DNA of 64,000 nucleotides from Echinarachnius parma (taxonomy: Eukaryota; Echinodermata; Echinoidea; Clypeasteroida; Echinarachniidae), in the NCBI GenBank assembly GCA_037951105.1, contig JBAMJV010003078.1:1-64000 (forward strand), written 5' to 3'. Shown in pieces: positions 1-11,030 of this stretch; within the stretch, counting starts at the first letter, position 1; each line of letters begins with the position of its first letter. Below the pieces are notes generated by a model, which was given only the letters and a program-made list of their open reading frames with translations, did not search any database and had not been told where the DNA came from. The translations under genes were made by a program, and so were the position numbers.

Positions 1-3000
1 TACCACGAGGACAGTCTGGACGTCTTACTGGAGTCCATCTACAACCCACAGGAAAAGCTCTGCTTTCCAAAGTCGGTCACACAAGGTATGGTCGGTCGGT
101 CGGTCTCTCGGTCGTACACTCATAGATTATTATTATTATGGGGGGGGGGGGGGGGGGGGGAAGAATCTATGAAACACTTTCCTAAATAGACTGCCCTACC
201 ACGAAGTGTGTTTGGATGATTATTCGAGTCCATCTACAACCTGCAGGAACAAAATTGCTTTCCTAAGTCGGTCACGCAAGGTATGGTCGGTCGGTCTGTT
301 TGTTCGTTGGTTGGTTGGTGTTACTTGTTTTTGTTTTTTTGCTTTTTAATATAAAAAACAAATAATCCACCAAAATTGTACTAAATAGGAGCGTTTTATT
401 ATGATAGGTTACGTCTAGAATCACCCTTAAAGGACCTACAGAATACAACGTACTTTGACACTTATTCCATAGTTGATGACTTGAAACATAGGTATGCCGA
501 AGAAAAATCCATGAAAATAAATACAGCAGTGATTTAAGACTAGTTTTCTGATGCCAAATCTCACTTAGCAGCCAGTTTACGCCCCACCCACATTTAGCGT
601 CCGGAATCGGCGGCGTGATCGACGTGTGATTGACAATTAATTTGCTTACGTCATGACGCGTCATCTACAGAATTTAATTCATTAGTCCGGTCTTTAGATG
701 ACGTCACATTTTGGCGATTTAAAAGGGGCGTTCCCAGGACAATTAGATATATACTAATTACCCCAAAATTGATTGATTTCATGAGAAATGACTGCTAAAT
801 TCTTTTTCTTCGGGAAAAATTACTTATAGAGAGCCGAATTGTGAAAATTAGGCCATCTAGACGCTGTAGTTCCTTTAATCTTAAATCTTGAACCTTTATC
901 GTCACCATACCATACGAGAGACTAATAACGATAACTTGGTATGATATCTGCGGAAACCAGTGACGTATATAAGCTATCTATAAAGGGGAGGGGTAGGAAA
1001 ACATTGGTTCGATAGCTCAGTCGGCAGAGCATCTTGCTGAAAACGCCAAGGTCACGAGTTCGAGCCTCACGTGAACCAGACATTTTAAATATTGTATTTG
1101 ATTTAAACCAAAAGGAGATTTACCATGACAATCGTCGAATAAACTTGGGACCATTTTGATCGGATATATTATTTATTGATTTTCAGCTGTTTCTGAACCA
1201 TGTTTGATCAATTAAAGTGTATTATGCCATTAAAATTGTATGCTCTTTCAAATTTGACACTCAGCTTTTCATAACCTCAGAACGAAACGTTTTGGATCAA
1301 CCTCTATACCAAAACTGAACTACCCCTTTAATAACAACGTTCTATACAGATTGCCGTGACTTCGTCCACGCACTGTTGACCCCTCACCCCAAGAAACGGG
1401 CCAAGCTGTCCGAGTTGGGCAAGATGAACTGGCTGGCTCGACCCAAGGCCTTACCGCAACCCCTCAATGAGATGACCGCACCTACTATGACGTCACAGTT
1501 CGTCGACAAATCCGTCGACGACGACTGGGGATCCGCTTCGTCGGAGTTGTCTCTTGGTTAGTTATAGATCGACACATCTAGCGCTTTCATGGCCTCTTTG
1601 TGACATTATTGCTGAAATATTTTACTGTCGGCCTGCTAGAAGGCCAACAGCAAAATATTTCAGTAATAATGTCATAAAAACGCTAGATTTGTCGATCTAG
1701 GTAAGTCACTGGTCACGGGCTTGCCTAGCTCAATGAATGTCAGTAACTTGAAAGTCTATCTCGATCTGTTCCGACGGTTGTTCCAGTTTAGAATGCGTCT
1801 GTGGTTCCATCGACCGTCTCCACAAGTCATGGTATTGGGTGGTAGTAGGAAGCCACCAACGAAACACCCATGGATAGTCGGTTATTTCTGACTAGCAGCA
1901 GCCGCCGTGATTTCGCTGCTCGTGTGATATACATATAGTATCCTCGATAGCCATCTTGCTTTCTAGGAAATAAAGTTTACTTGTCCTCAAATATCTCCCA
2001 TGAGATATATACTAGGGAAATCGTCATTAGAAGCAAGTGGTCTTTATGAACAGTTGGACCCTAAAGCATGCAGATTTAACTTTATACTGAATACAATTTG
2101 TAACTTACTTCAAGATGATACGCTTCCAAGATCAGTGGCAAATAAGTGAGCTAACCCGTGCACAGAGTGGTATATTATACAACTCGACAAAATAAGGGCT
2201 ATCCTTATATTAAACATTCCCCTGACATTCTTAAAGAGACTTAACTCCTTTCTGATGTACACTCCTTTTTAATTTTCTATTTAAAATCTTTGGATACTAT
2301 AATGTTTAGTAATTTGCTGTATTCTATGACGTGTGTCAAATAGGTTGAAGTGAATTTCAAACAGGGCAAAGCACCATGTGATGGTATATATACGCACAGT
2401 ATAATCATGGAGTGTAATACGTTCATATCTTCGCCTGATAGCTGAGTGATTTTTAATAGTGTACCACATTAAATTCAATTTCATTATGAACATACTCACA
2501 TGTATACGGATTCGCTTGTACAGTCAAAATTGTTCTATTAAGTCCACCTGTCTGTAAAGACCCATTGATTATAGAGACCACCTGTTTCTAAAGACTTCCT
2601 GTATGTAGAGACCACATGTCTACAAAGACAGTCTGTCTAAAAACAACCGTTTATAAAGAGCACCTGTTTATAAATACCCGTATCTAGTGAAATATAATTG
2701 ATATGGTAATCATAATTATAATTTCCTGTATAAATTTTTCTATCCTATTAAATTTGTTATAATATTATCTTTCCCCTATAAGATACGGCTTTAAAAAGTA
2801 CCATGCTGTAAACACACAGACGGGCAGTCCGTTTCTTTTATTTATTTCACTGCAAAAGTCGAGTAGTATTATTGCTGAAAACGGAATATAATTGCAAAAT
2901 CTTCGTTCATACAATTTCGTGACATGCATGTTCTAGTTTCTTCAAGTGTCTTCTATAATATAAGAATATTTCTTTGAAATTGACAATGATTGTTTTCAAC

Positions 3001-5182
3001 TGTCACAAGATGCTGCTCTGCGGTCCTGCAGCAACAGACGAAGGCAGTCGGTGTCTTTCAATACGGACGTCGAGCACGGTTTCTCCGAATCTCAGAAGAC
3101 GTCTGCTAAAGGCAAGAAGGAAGGCACTGCCGTATCAGACGTGCTCAAAGCAGTCGCCATCAGACACGCGTATGTGTTTTGTAAAAATATATTTCTCTCA
3201 CACACAAACAAACAGACTTACAAACCACAGACAAAATTGTTTGTTTTCCATGAACTAACATAAACTCATGAAATACACACAGACACATACACAAACAAAC
3301 AAACCACAGACAAATTGTTCACTTCCATGAATTCATGAAATACACACACACACACACTAAAAACCCATACTAACACACACAAACATTCACAGATTATACT
3401 CTTATACACCTATACAATCGCCTCTTCCTTGTTTTTATTACTAGAAATTGACTAATTTTTTTTTTTTTACTAATTAGACATTTTTACTATACAACTTTCA
3501 AAACAAAATGCCAATTTGAATGTAACAGCAAGTGATTGCTGTTATATTTACAAGAGCAAATACTATCATTAAATCTGCCACATTTAATCAATATAATCTA
3601 ATAATTTTCAGTAAAAACTAGCTTGGATTTTTAAAACATCAATTCATGTCATGTCTAACTTTTTAATTTTAGTTTTGGTGAGAGCCCGATGAGTGTGCAC
3701 AAAAACCTGGACAATTCAATTGGTCACGGCCCGCACCACTTTGCACACAACACCATCGGACTGAAAGGACCAGCCGCCAGAAGGATCAGTGTGCAGCTTA
3801 GCCAAACAAACGGTAAACTAATAGTTGCATGCACCGGGGGGAGTTTCCAAAAGATTCTAAGTTGAACTTTAAGCTGGACATAAGTTGAACTCTAAGTTGG
3901 ACCTAAGTTGAACTCTAAGCTGGACCTCAAAATTATGGAGAGCCATTAGTTTCTTTATAAAATTGTTGAAATAATTTGTTTTGAAAAGGCATAAAGTTTG
4001 ATAAAATCAGTTATATTTGTTATTATCAAGGAGCCTTGAAAAAATGTATATATTTTTTGTTGGAAGTCTCAAAAACATGAATTACAGACAAGTGCAGGGT
4101 TTTGCTATAGCCGGTCACAGAATTGTTGTTCTATATTGCTAATTGAATAATTGACCAAATGACTATTAATGACTATTAATTGTTTTATTATTTTTGCTTT
4201 CCTCAGTAAATCTCAACAAGGCTCACACCCCTCACCACACTTCTCAATCCCCGGGCATTCACACTATGCCAGGAGGGGGCCACCGCCCAAGTACTGCACC
4301 CCCCTCCTCGGGGGCGCGCAGGGCTAGCCTCGCCCCTTGCAAGGTGTCCTGGCGCGAGGAAAGCCACACCAGTATGAGTCCATCCCGCAAGGGCAGTCTG
4401 CTCATGTTAATGGCGGACTCGTCCCGGCTGGGTACCTCACTGCGCCGTGGTTCGCTGGCGCTACATTCCGGTAAACTTCAGCCAGGTGGCTCGTCCGTGA
4501 ATCTGTCCGCGGTTGATTTGGCATCGTACACTTCACGGATTCAGGTAAGGACAGCTTGCAAATGCAATAATGGAATGGTAATCAAATGTGCATCAACTCA
4601 TTTCTATCAACATGTAAAGTATTAAATATATATGGCTTTTACTTTTAAACCATTAATTTAAGAAAGAACAGATTTAGCCCGTTAGAACTGTGGTCAATTT
4701 ATAGTCAAACCTGTTTCAAGAGAATTACTAAGGAAAACAAAAAGGGTGGCCACAGTCATTAGACAGGTTCATTATCTTTGCATGGGATTACTTTTTGTAC
4801 AATTAGTTGTGTAATTATGTACATGATTTTAAGCTGTTATTAAAAAAAAGGGTAAGATGCATAAACAATGGATATCTCAATTGTTTTATGTCTTCATAAA
4901 GATGAATATTTATTCCCAAATCTCTCATTCTATCAAATCATTTTTGTAAAGGAAAAGGACCGTGAAAAGGAACTGCACCACGTGCACTACTCGGTAGCAG
5001 CCAAGGTGGCCAAACAAGCAGACGCAAAGCGCCACCGCGCTGTCGAAACCATCCGGAGAAACTCGGTCTTCACGGATGAGATGAAGATGATGCAGATGCC
5101 AAACTCGCTTAAACCCGAAGATCAAGAGCTAGTCAATTCGTTCAGGTCGCAGCGCGAACATATGAAGCATATGGTTGCTTGA
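1..5182 (+). CDS. Ser/Thr protein kinase-like protein, C-terminal part (six 3' exons, 5' end outside window)
   Basis: Exons at 1-85, 1350-1556, 3010-3169, 3673-3812, 4207-4544 and 4952-5182 join in one frame with GT-AG borders and sum to 387 codons ending in TGA. Exon 2 reads CRDFVHALLTPHPKKRAKL, followed by a WL pair. This is the end of a protein-kinase catalytic domain (subdomain XI, LLxxxPxKRxxLxxL, with the conserved Arg). The catalytic loop and DFG would be encoded upstream, outside the window. The tail of about 290 residues is basic and Ser-rich, with many RRxS-type sites (RRRQSVSF, RRASL, RKGSL, RRGSL, RRNSVF) that look like basophilic phosphorylation sites. The last exon is charged and helical (EKDREKELHH). 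I do not recognise the subfamily; CAMK-group affinity is a guess. Exon 3 starts at 3010 because only that acceptor keeps the frame. Confidence 0.75.
141..160. repeat. Poly-G tract
   Basis: An uninterrupted run of about 20 G lies between the kinase exon and its decayed copy, preceded by a TTATTATTATT stretch. It marks the spacer of the small duplication. Confidence 0.8.
197..280 (+). pseudogene. Decayed tandem copy of the first visible kinase exon
   Basis: The 84 bp match exon 1-85 and include the same donor context (CAAG|GTATGGTCGGTCGG). One base is lost near the middle (17 versus 18 nt between the conserved GA-pair and GAGTCC), so the kinase frame breaks here. The copy lies in intron 1, about 110 bp after the real exon. 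It is best read as a partial exon duplication that is no longer coding. Confidence 0.7.
1006..1078 (+). tRNA. Degenerate tRNA-Phe(GAA)-like sequence or tRNA-derived SINE head
   Basis: The segment is exactly 73 nt and lays out as a tRNA. Acceptor arms GGTTCGA/GTGAACC give five Watson-Crick pairs plus one wobble. The D stem GCTC/GAGC is perfect, the anticodon loop CTGAAAA has GAA at the anticodon position, and the T loop is TTCGAGC. An A box (TAGCTCAGTCGG) and a B box (GAGTTCGAGCC) are present. The anticodon stem (TCTTG/CGCCA) and T stem (three pairs) are poor, so a working tRNA is unlikely. It lies in a kinase intron and is followed by AT-rich sequence, as in tRNA-derived SINEs. Confidence 0.5.
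1565..1699. mobile_element. 135-bp hairpin MITE abutting the kinase exon 2 donor
   Basis: A near-perfect inverted repeat with termini TAGATCGACA/TGTCGATCTA and an inner match through ATTATTxCTGAAATATTTT. The flanks GGTTAGTTA (1556-1564) and GGTAAGTCA (1700-1708) agree at 7 of 9 positions, suggesting a 9-bp target duplication. The first ~80 bp resemble the ends of the large palindrome at 55,506-56,443, so they form one family. Confidence 0.75.
2543..2690. repeat. Degenerate short tandem repeat of the 'CTGTxTATAAAGACCACC' type
   Basis: About seven imperfect ~20-bp units alternate ACCTGT/CTGTCT with TAAAGAC or TAGAGACCAC. The same words form the hairpin elements at 58,493-58,609 and 61,684-61,811, so this is probably an expanded or decayed member. 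It lies in kinase intron 2. The rest of that intron (1,709-3,009) shows nothing else I can name. Confidence 0.5.
3858..3928. repeat. ~22-bp minisatellite, three units
   Basis: Units of the form TAAGTTGAACTxTAAGxTGGAC are repeated about three times in the intron after the fourth kinase exon. Small unit differences show that it is not very recent. Confidence 0.75.
4075..4119. repeat. Dispersed repeat containing TGCAGGGTTTTGCTATAGCC
   Basis: A ~45-bp word beginning ACATGAATTACAGACAAG and ending GCCGGTCAC. It recurs inverted at 55,421-55,466 and in part at 57,045-57,077. I cannot assign it to an element. Confidence 0.6.
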
Positions 5183-5416
5183 TAACTTGATCTTCAACTA
5201 AATATAAAATTAGCCCAAAGTCTACTACCCAAAATCAATACTCAAATAACCCACATCAACATAAATGAACAATTCTATTTTTAAACTAAAAACAATTTTA
5301 AGTTGAGTCATTTGGAATTTTTAAAAGAACTAGTTAATTATTTTTTCCATTTAAATACATTCAAGAGGACAAAGTTTGTAAAAAAAAAAGTAGTACCGTA
5401 TATAATTTTCTGTAAT

Positions 5417-5422
5417 AATAAA
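5417..5422 (+). promoter_or_regulatory. Candidate polyadenylation signal AATAAA for the kinase gene
   Basis: AATAAA lies 235 bp after the TGA stop in AT-rich sequence. It is the first canonical signal downstream of the stop. Confidence 0.5.
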
Positions 5423-5429
5423 CCTTGAA

Positions 5430-8090
5430 TATATATATATTTTATTATAAAATATTCCAAATAATTAGAAACTTTTGTTCAAATAGTCATTATTGTTTGC
5501 AAACTGTGTGTGGGTGAGTGTTGCATGTTTCCATTACAGATGACACACAAGTAATTAATGAAATTCACACAAAGCAGAAAATATGAAGCAACAAGCATTT
5601 TATTAGCAAATTGCAATAAATTCTTAGTTGAAAACATGTTTTGCACATGACATGTTTGAAGCAATGACATTGATTAGTTTTACACAAAAATTGGGATACC
5701 AAATAATTCATCAAATGCTTACATTTATGGATAGAATATTGCACAAAAATACTGTTATATATATATGTATGTATTTATACAAGTTGTAATAAAGTGATTA
5801 TTATGTTACTCATGAGTAAATAATACATCCATATTTCCTGAAATGTTCATATATACACAAACAAATCTATGTAAGCATTGATTCTCTTCCGTTTCAAGCA
5901 TGGAGATATTCAAACCTCCACACTTACACTTTATTTTCTACTTGCCAGGCAAGTAAAATCATGAATTTTACACTTGCCTGACAAAAAATTTACTTGCCAA
6001 AAAATGAGAACAAGAGAAAAGTGATTTTGCTAGGTACCTTGGGGTTTCTAGATGAGATTTACACATGTATAAGAAATTATATTTGTGTCTCTTAGCTGAA
6101 CAGATAATTATGTTAGTTACCTGATAACCAAACGAGACCATCTATGAATTCTTACTTGCCGATATCAATTTATACTTGCTCAAGGCAAAAGGGCAAGTGG
6201 CAAAGTGCTAGTGTCGAGCCCTGGATATTGGTACAAGTAATTAAGTATTGGGAGATTATCACCATGAAATGCATATTCAGCAACTAATAATTTTACACAC
6301 ACATACATAATGTACATTCAATTTAAATTTGATTTAAAAATTTGGCACTTGTGTGACTCAAACCAGTAATCTTTAAAAGGGCTTCTCTATTCATAAAACC
6401 ACATTAGCTTAGTTCCATTCCAAGTATATTTTGTATGATAGCAGTGACAAAAATAAATAGGGCTACAGGGCCATTCAGCCCCTGACATGCCAAAAAGAGC
6501 CCCGAAAATCACAAAAGAGCCCTCGTAAATTTGCATTGACTTCAATGCAAAAGTAATTTTTAGAGCGCTATTTTCATGCAGGCAAGCTTGAAAAGTAGCC
6601 CCCGAAAAATAAGTTATACATTTTCCCTGGATGATAGGGCAAGGTATTAAACAAGGGATTATTTTGTTTGCCAGCTAATGTGCACTTAGTAGTTAGTACT
6701 ACCCAGATAACCATAGTAGTGACTAAGACAACTTTGTGTTGCTTCTTAGCCCTGTCATCCAAAATAGATTTAGAGTAAAACTAAGTTAGCAAGGTTTTTA
6801 TGAATATGGACCAAGATTGATTCAGGGAAGAAATAAATCTTGATACAAACAATTGATGTAAAATTTTTGGAACATAGAAAAAACACTACCGGTAAACAAA
6901 TTATACTTTAATAAACCTTTGAAATAAATAAATATCACTCTGATAAGTAACTTGGTTTCTTCTTTAACATATCATAGAACAATTCAGATATTGACTTGGA
7001 TTGAAATAGTTTTATTTTTGGCAGCAAAAAATGAACAGGCATACCCCATCAAAATAAGCATAAATTTACAATAATATGCAACAACTTCAGGCAAAGTTTT
7101 CATCTGCATCATACATAAATTACTCACGTTGCTACAGATACTGAAGTATGTAATAACTCATTGGCATTTTCATGGTTGGTACAATAATGCATAGCACTGG
7201 TCTGCTGGCCTGAGGCCACAAATATTGAGGTTTGGGCCACTAAAATGTCTTTGATTCCAAATTTTACTTCCATGACTGAGCAACCAAATATAGCATACTT
7301 CAAAATGATCTTTCCCCTATGTTTTGGGCCACTAAATTCTGGTGTCAAGCCACCAACATATTTGAAATTTCACTTGCCTGGAAAAGTAGAAAGGAAGTTA
7401 ATTTCTAGCACTGGTAAATGTATGGTCAATTCTTTCAAAGACTATGTACAGTGTTGGTTTTGTTTTGCGTGTAAAATGCATTGTATTCTCCACAACACAA
7501 GTATTTGAGGGACCAGTCCTGAATGGAGTCACACTTTAAGTGCCAGGGATTTTAATGCTCTATGGCATTTGTAAGAATTGTAACTCGCAAAAAATGAGAG
7601 CTTGGCACTTAGTTAAGTACCTGTTTAATGTGTATTTGACACTGAGGTCCACCTAGGGTTGATGGACTGAAGGAAGTTCCTTATTTTTTATTCAGTTTTC
7701 CTGGAGCTACCATATCTATTATGAAAACATCTTTTCATGAATATTGTAGCCATGGGCGTAGATACTTACGTAATACCTATTCATCGGGGGGGGGGGGATG
7801 AATGAATAGATCATCCCCCCCTGATGAATGGGTATCAATTACAGATCGACGCCCGTGATTGTAGCGCCCTATGTCGCTGATAAAATATATTAAAATAAAG
7901 TCTTTCTTTATATGGAGGAAATTTTATGCTCTTTTAAATGATGTATTATAAATATCATATAGTGTTTTAGAACACAAATTATGATAAATATGGTGCGTTA
8001 TTAGCACATATTTCCGGAAGCATAAAAACATTACGCGGTGTATGCATTACCCTCGCTGCGCTGTGCGCTGATTTCCCCCACGTCCGCATC
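5430..8090. other. Intergenic region with decayed dispersed repeats, no gene seen
   Basis: No open frame here has splice context or family resemblance. At 5,930-6,220 a repeat is built on TTGCCaGGCAAGT/CTTGCC words and ends TGTCGAGCCCTGG. At 7,195-7,390 the 'gggccact' family appears (GGCCTGAGGCCACAAATATT, TGGGCCACTAAA). Members of these families recur at 44.2, 50.2, 50.6-50.9, 51.7 and 62.1 kb. The remainder is featureless AT-rich DNA. Confidence 0.6.
7770..7842. repeat. Small hairpin with G-run/C-run arms
   Basis: TACCTATTCATCGGGGG (left) pairs with CCCCCCTGATGAATGGGTA (right) around a short GAATGAATAGATC loop. It is probably a MITE fragment. Confidence 0.6.
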
Positions 8091-8093
8091 ACG

Positions 8094-8101
8094 TCTATAA
8101 A
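8094..8101 (+). promoter_or_regulatory. TATA box of a core promoter
   Basis: CTATAAAG lies in a locally GC-richer stretch, about 180 bp before the ATG at 8,276. A TCAGT initiator-like word and a CAG|TAAGTAAC donor-like site follow within 60 bp. This suggests a short non-coding first exon for the DUF6729-like gene. Confidence 0.4.
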
Positions 8102-8275
8102 GTCGGACGTTTTGCAAATATTTGGCAGTTCGGAACTCGCAGCCTCTCAGTAAGTAACAAAGCTCTCTCTCTCTCTTGCCCTTGGAATTCTACGTAAACC
8201 CGGGAAGGAAAGGTACACACATAATTTGCCCAATGAATAATAATTACAACAGCATAACATAAGAGCAACTTTAAG

Positions 8276-9736
8276 ATGCCGGAAATTATAAACCCCCATT
8301 TAAAAAGACGCTGGAAGTTATTGGAAAATAATGTCATTAAAGACAAGTCCTTGCCTGCACAGTTTAGAAAGGTGATTCTGGAGGCAGACCAGGACTGGAT
8401 AGCCCATGTTCTATATGATGGTCAAGGACAGCTTAGGGAATCTTTCCCTCAGAATTGGTTCTTCCCCCCTGCACCACCCAAACCAACAGTGACCCCTCCT
8501 AACCCTGGGAGCTACTTCAGTGGGAGACTATTTGCGGTGTGGGCTCCTATGAGAATATGGGGCTTTCCACTGAAGTGCCCTACATGTGCAGTGAAAATGA
8601 ACCATTCTGGCATATATACACTAGGGCAAGGGAAGTAATAGACATTGACACACGCTATTACCTGGTTGGAGGAGAATACCCACGTTGCAGTAGATGTAAG
8701 CTCCCTCTGTGTCCATGGAGTAAAGACCTCATCAAACAACTGGATCCAAGCCACAGGCAACAATTTCCAGCTGTCATGACCGCCCGCCTGGCCCTAGACA
8801 GGAAATGTGTGACTTTTATGAAGCCCAGGAAGGATGGAAACAGCTCTAGCTATAGTCAGCAGGCCCTGGAGGAGATCCACAGTGAGGAGTGGGGGCAGAG
8901 AGTTGTCAGCTATTTAGCCGCATGCGAGCTCCACAAGAAAGCAACATTTCTTACCCGGGCTCCTGAACATGACTACCAGCCACCACCGCCGTATACTCCC
9001 CTTCCTCTGGCACAGTGGTTAGAGACTGTACATGCCAATCACATCTTGGCCCATCTGGCAGAGCACAAAGGGATAATAACATCCACCTATGGCCAAATCC
9101 ATTGAAGTGCCCTACATGTGCAGTGAAAATGAACCATTCTGGGATATACACTAGGGCAAGGGAAGTAATAGACATTGACACACGCTATTACCTGGTTGGA
9201 GGAGAATACCCACGTTGCAGTAGATGTAAGCTCCCTCTGTGTCCATGGAGTGAAGACCTCATCAAACAACTGGATCCAAGCCACAGGCAACAATTTCCAG
9301 CTGTCATGACCGCCCACCTGGCCCTAGACAGGAAATGTGTGACTTTGATGAAGCCCAGGAAGGATGGAAACAGCTCTAGCTATAGTCAGCAGGCCCTGGA
9401 GGACTTTGATGAGGCCCAGGAAAGATGGAAGCAGCTCTAGCTATAGTCAGCAGCCCTGGAGGACTTTGATGAAGCCCAGGAAGGATGGAAACAGTTCTAG
9501 CTATAGTCAGCAGGACCTGGAGGAGATCCACTGAGGAGTGGGGGCGGAGAGTTGTCAGCTATTTAGCAGCAACATTTCTTACCTGGGCTCCTGAACATAA
9601 CTACCAGCCACCACCGCCGTATACTCCCATTCCTCTGGCACAGTGGTTCGAGACTGTACATACCAATCACATCTTGGCCCATCTGGCAGAGCACAAGGGG
9701 ATAATCACATCTACCTATGGTCAAATCCTCAAGAAG
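8276..9736 (+). pseudogene. DUF6729-like protein, broken and internally duplicated
   Basis: The start ATGCCGGAAATT opens a frame through LKRRWKLLENN and FSGRLFAVWAPMRIWGFPL to KCPTCAVKMNHSGIYT. It then shifts because the first copy has two extra bases (ATATATACAC versus ATATACAC) compared with the second. In the shifted frame it continues DTRYYLVGGEYPRCSRCKL and PWSKDLIKQLDPSHRQQFP to ITSTYGQI, ending at a likely donor (AAG|GTAAAT, 9,736). CxxC pairs (CPTC, CSRC) suggest a zinc-binding treble. I recognise the text as the DUF6729 family of animal and repeat-encoded proteins, whose function I do not know. Frameshift and duplication make it non-functional as assembled. Confidence 0.55.
8571..9736 (+). 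repeat. Tandem duplication of the DUF6729 core (copies ~8,571-9,104 and ~9,105-9,736)
   Basis: The second copy restarts at TGAAGTGCCCTACATGTGC directly after GGCCAAATCC of the first. Inside copy 2 a ~59-bp segment (GACTTTGATGAxGCCCAGGA to AGTCAGCAG) is present three times (about 9,342, 9,402 and 9,460). That lengthens copy 2 and adds stops. Confidence 0.8.
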
Positions 9737-9805
9737 GTAAATCATTTCTTATGGATAGAATAATGAATAGATGAATGTGAAATTATTATAGTCGTTACGG
9801 CCAGG

Positions 9806-11030
9806 ATGCTTCCTGTAAGCGGACCACTTCTACAAGAGAAGACCAAGACAATTGCTGCTGAACTCAACCTCGAGGACTTCAAGGCTTGCAATGGATGGCT
9901 GGAGGTTTTTCGGCGGAGGCACAACATCATGTCCGGGAAGATGAACGGGGAGAGCGGCGGAGTCGACAACGGCGTCACGGGAGGATTGGATGGCCAAGCT
10001 TCCCGAGCTGTGCGACGGCTACGAGCTGCGGGACATCTACAACATGGACGAGATCGGTCTCTTTTTCCGCGCATCGGTAGATTCAACGCTTCACACGAAG
10101 GGATCAGAGTGCTCCGGAGGGAAGCGATCAAAGGAGCGCATCACCGTGATGCTGTGCGCGAACGCAGCAGGAGAGCAGGAGCGGCCAATGGTCATCGGCA
10201 AGGCATTCAAGCCTCGCTGTTTCAGCAGCGTTGACCACACCAAACTTGACGTGGAATACAATGCTAACAAGAAGGCATGGATGACCACCAATCTCTTCGA
10301 GCTCTGGGCGCGAAAACTGGACGAGAAGATGAAACGCAAAGGAAGGAACATCCTCATGCTGCTCGACAATGCTCCTTGCCACCCTCATCTCCAGCTCACC
10401 AACGTCAAGCTGCTGTTCCTGCCGCCGAACACCACCTCAATCACCCAGCCAATGGACCAGGGGATCATTCAAGCTACCAAACTGAAGTTCCGGACTCGTC
10501 AGCTCAAGATGGTCATCAAGAAGATGGAGAGTGACAAAGGCGTTACTGCTCCTGATCTGCTGAAGACGACCAATGTGCTCGATGCCATCAAGATGATCGC
10601 CAAGTCATGGAAAGAAACCAGTCCAGAGACCATCTCCAAGTGTTTCCGACGCTGTGGAGCAGAACCAGCAGGACGCAGCGCTTGAGGCAGCCTGCAAGGA
10701 TACTCTGGAGGTATCATTGGATGACTTCGTTGGAGTGGATGATCTTCTTCCAACAATCGACCTCACCCAGGCGTCATCCCTCGAAGACTTCCAGCGAAAG
10801 ATCACCAACGTGGAGCCTGATGAGGACAGCGATAACGAAGAAGATGTGCCCCAGCCTGACGTAAAGCCGAGATTGCGGAACATCCATGAAGTCAGCAAAT
10901 CTCTTGCAGACATATAAGAGTTTGCCATCAGCAAAGGATATGTGGACCTACTCAACCAGTGCGAAGACACTTTACAAGAGAAGGTGTTTCAAGGACATTC
11001 AGCCTTATATGAAAAATATGAACTTAAAAA
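9806..11030 (+). pseudogene. Tigger/pogo-type (CENP-B-like, DDE_1) transposase, frameshifted
   Basis: The N-terminal part shows a CENP-B-type HTH (NGWLEVFRRRHNIMSGKMNG). The catalytic core follows in the frame opening at 9,990: IYNMDEIGLFFRA (first D), LMLLDNAPCHPHLQ (second D), then LPPNTTSITQPMDQGIIQ (third D). An extra G in the GGG at 9,979-9,981 breaks the join of HTH and core. A second shift near 10,650 moves the tail to EQNQQDAALEAACKDTLE, and a TAA at 10,915 interrupts before EFAISKGYVDLLNQCED. All three catalytic Asp are present, but three lesions make it inactive. Terminal inverted repeats were not found. GC is visibly higher than in the flanks. Confidence 0.85.

Noticed and set aside
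7245..7508. 87-codon plus-strand frame
   Set aside because: Falls in the 'gggccact' dispersed repeat; no homology or splice context.
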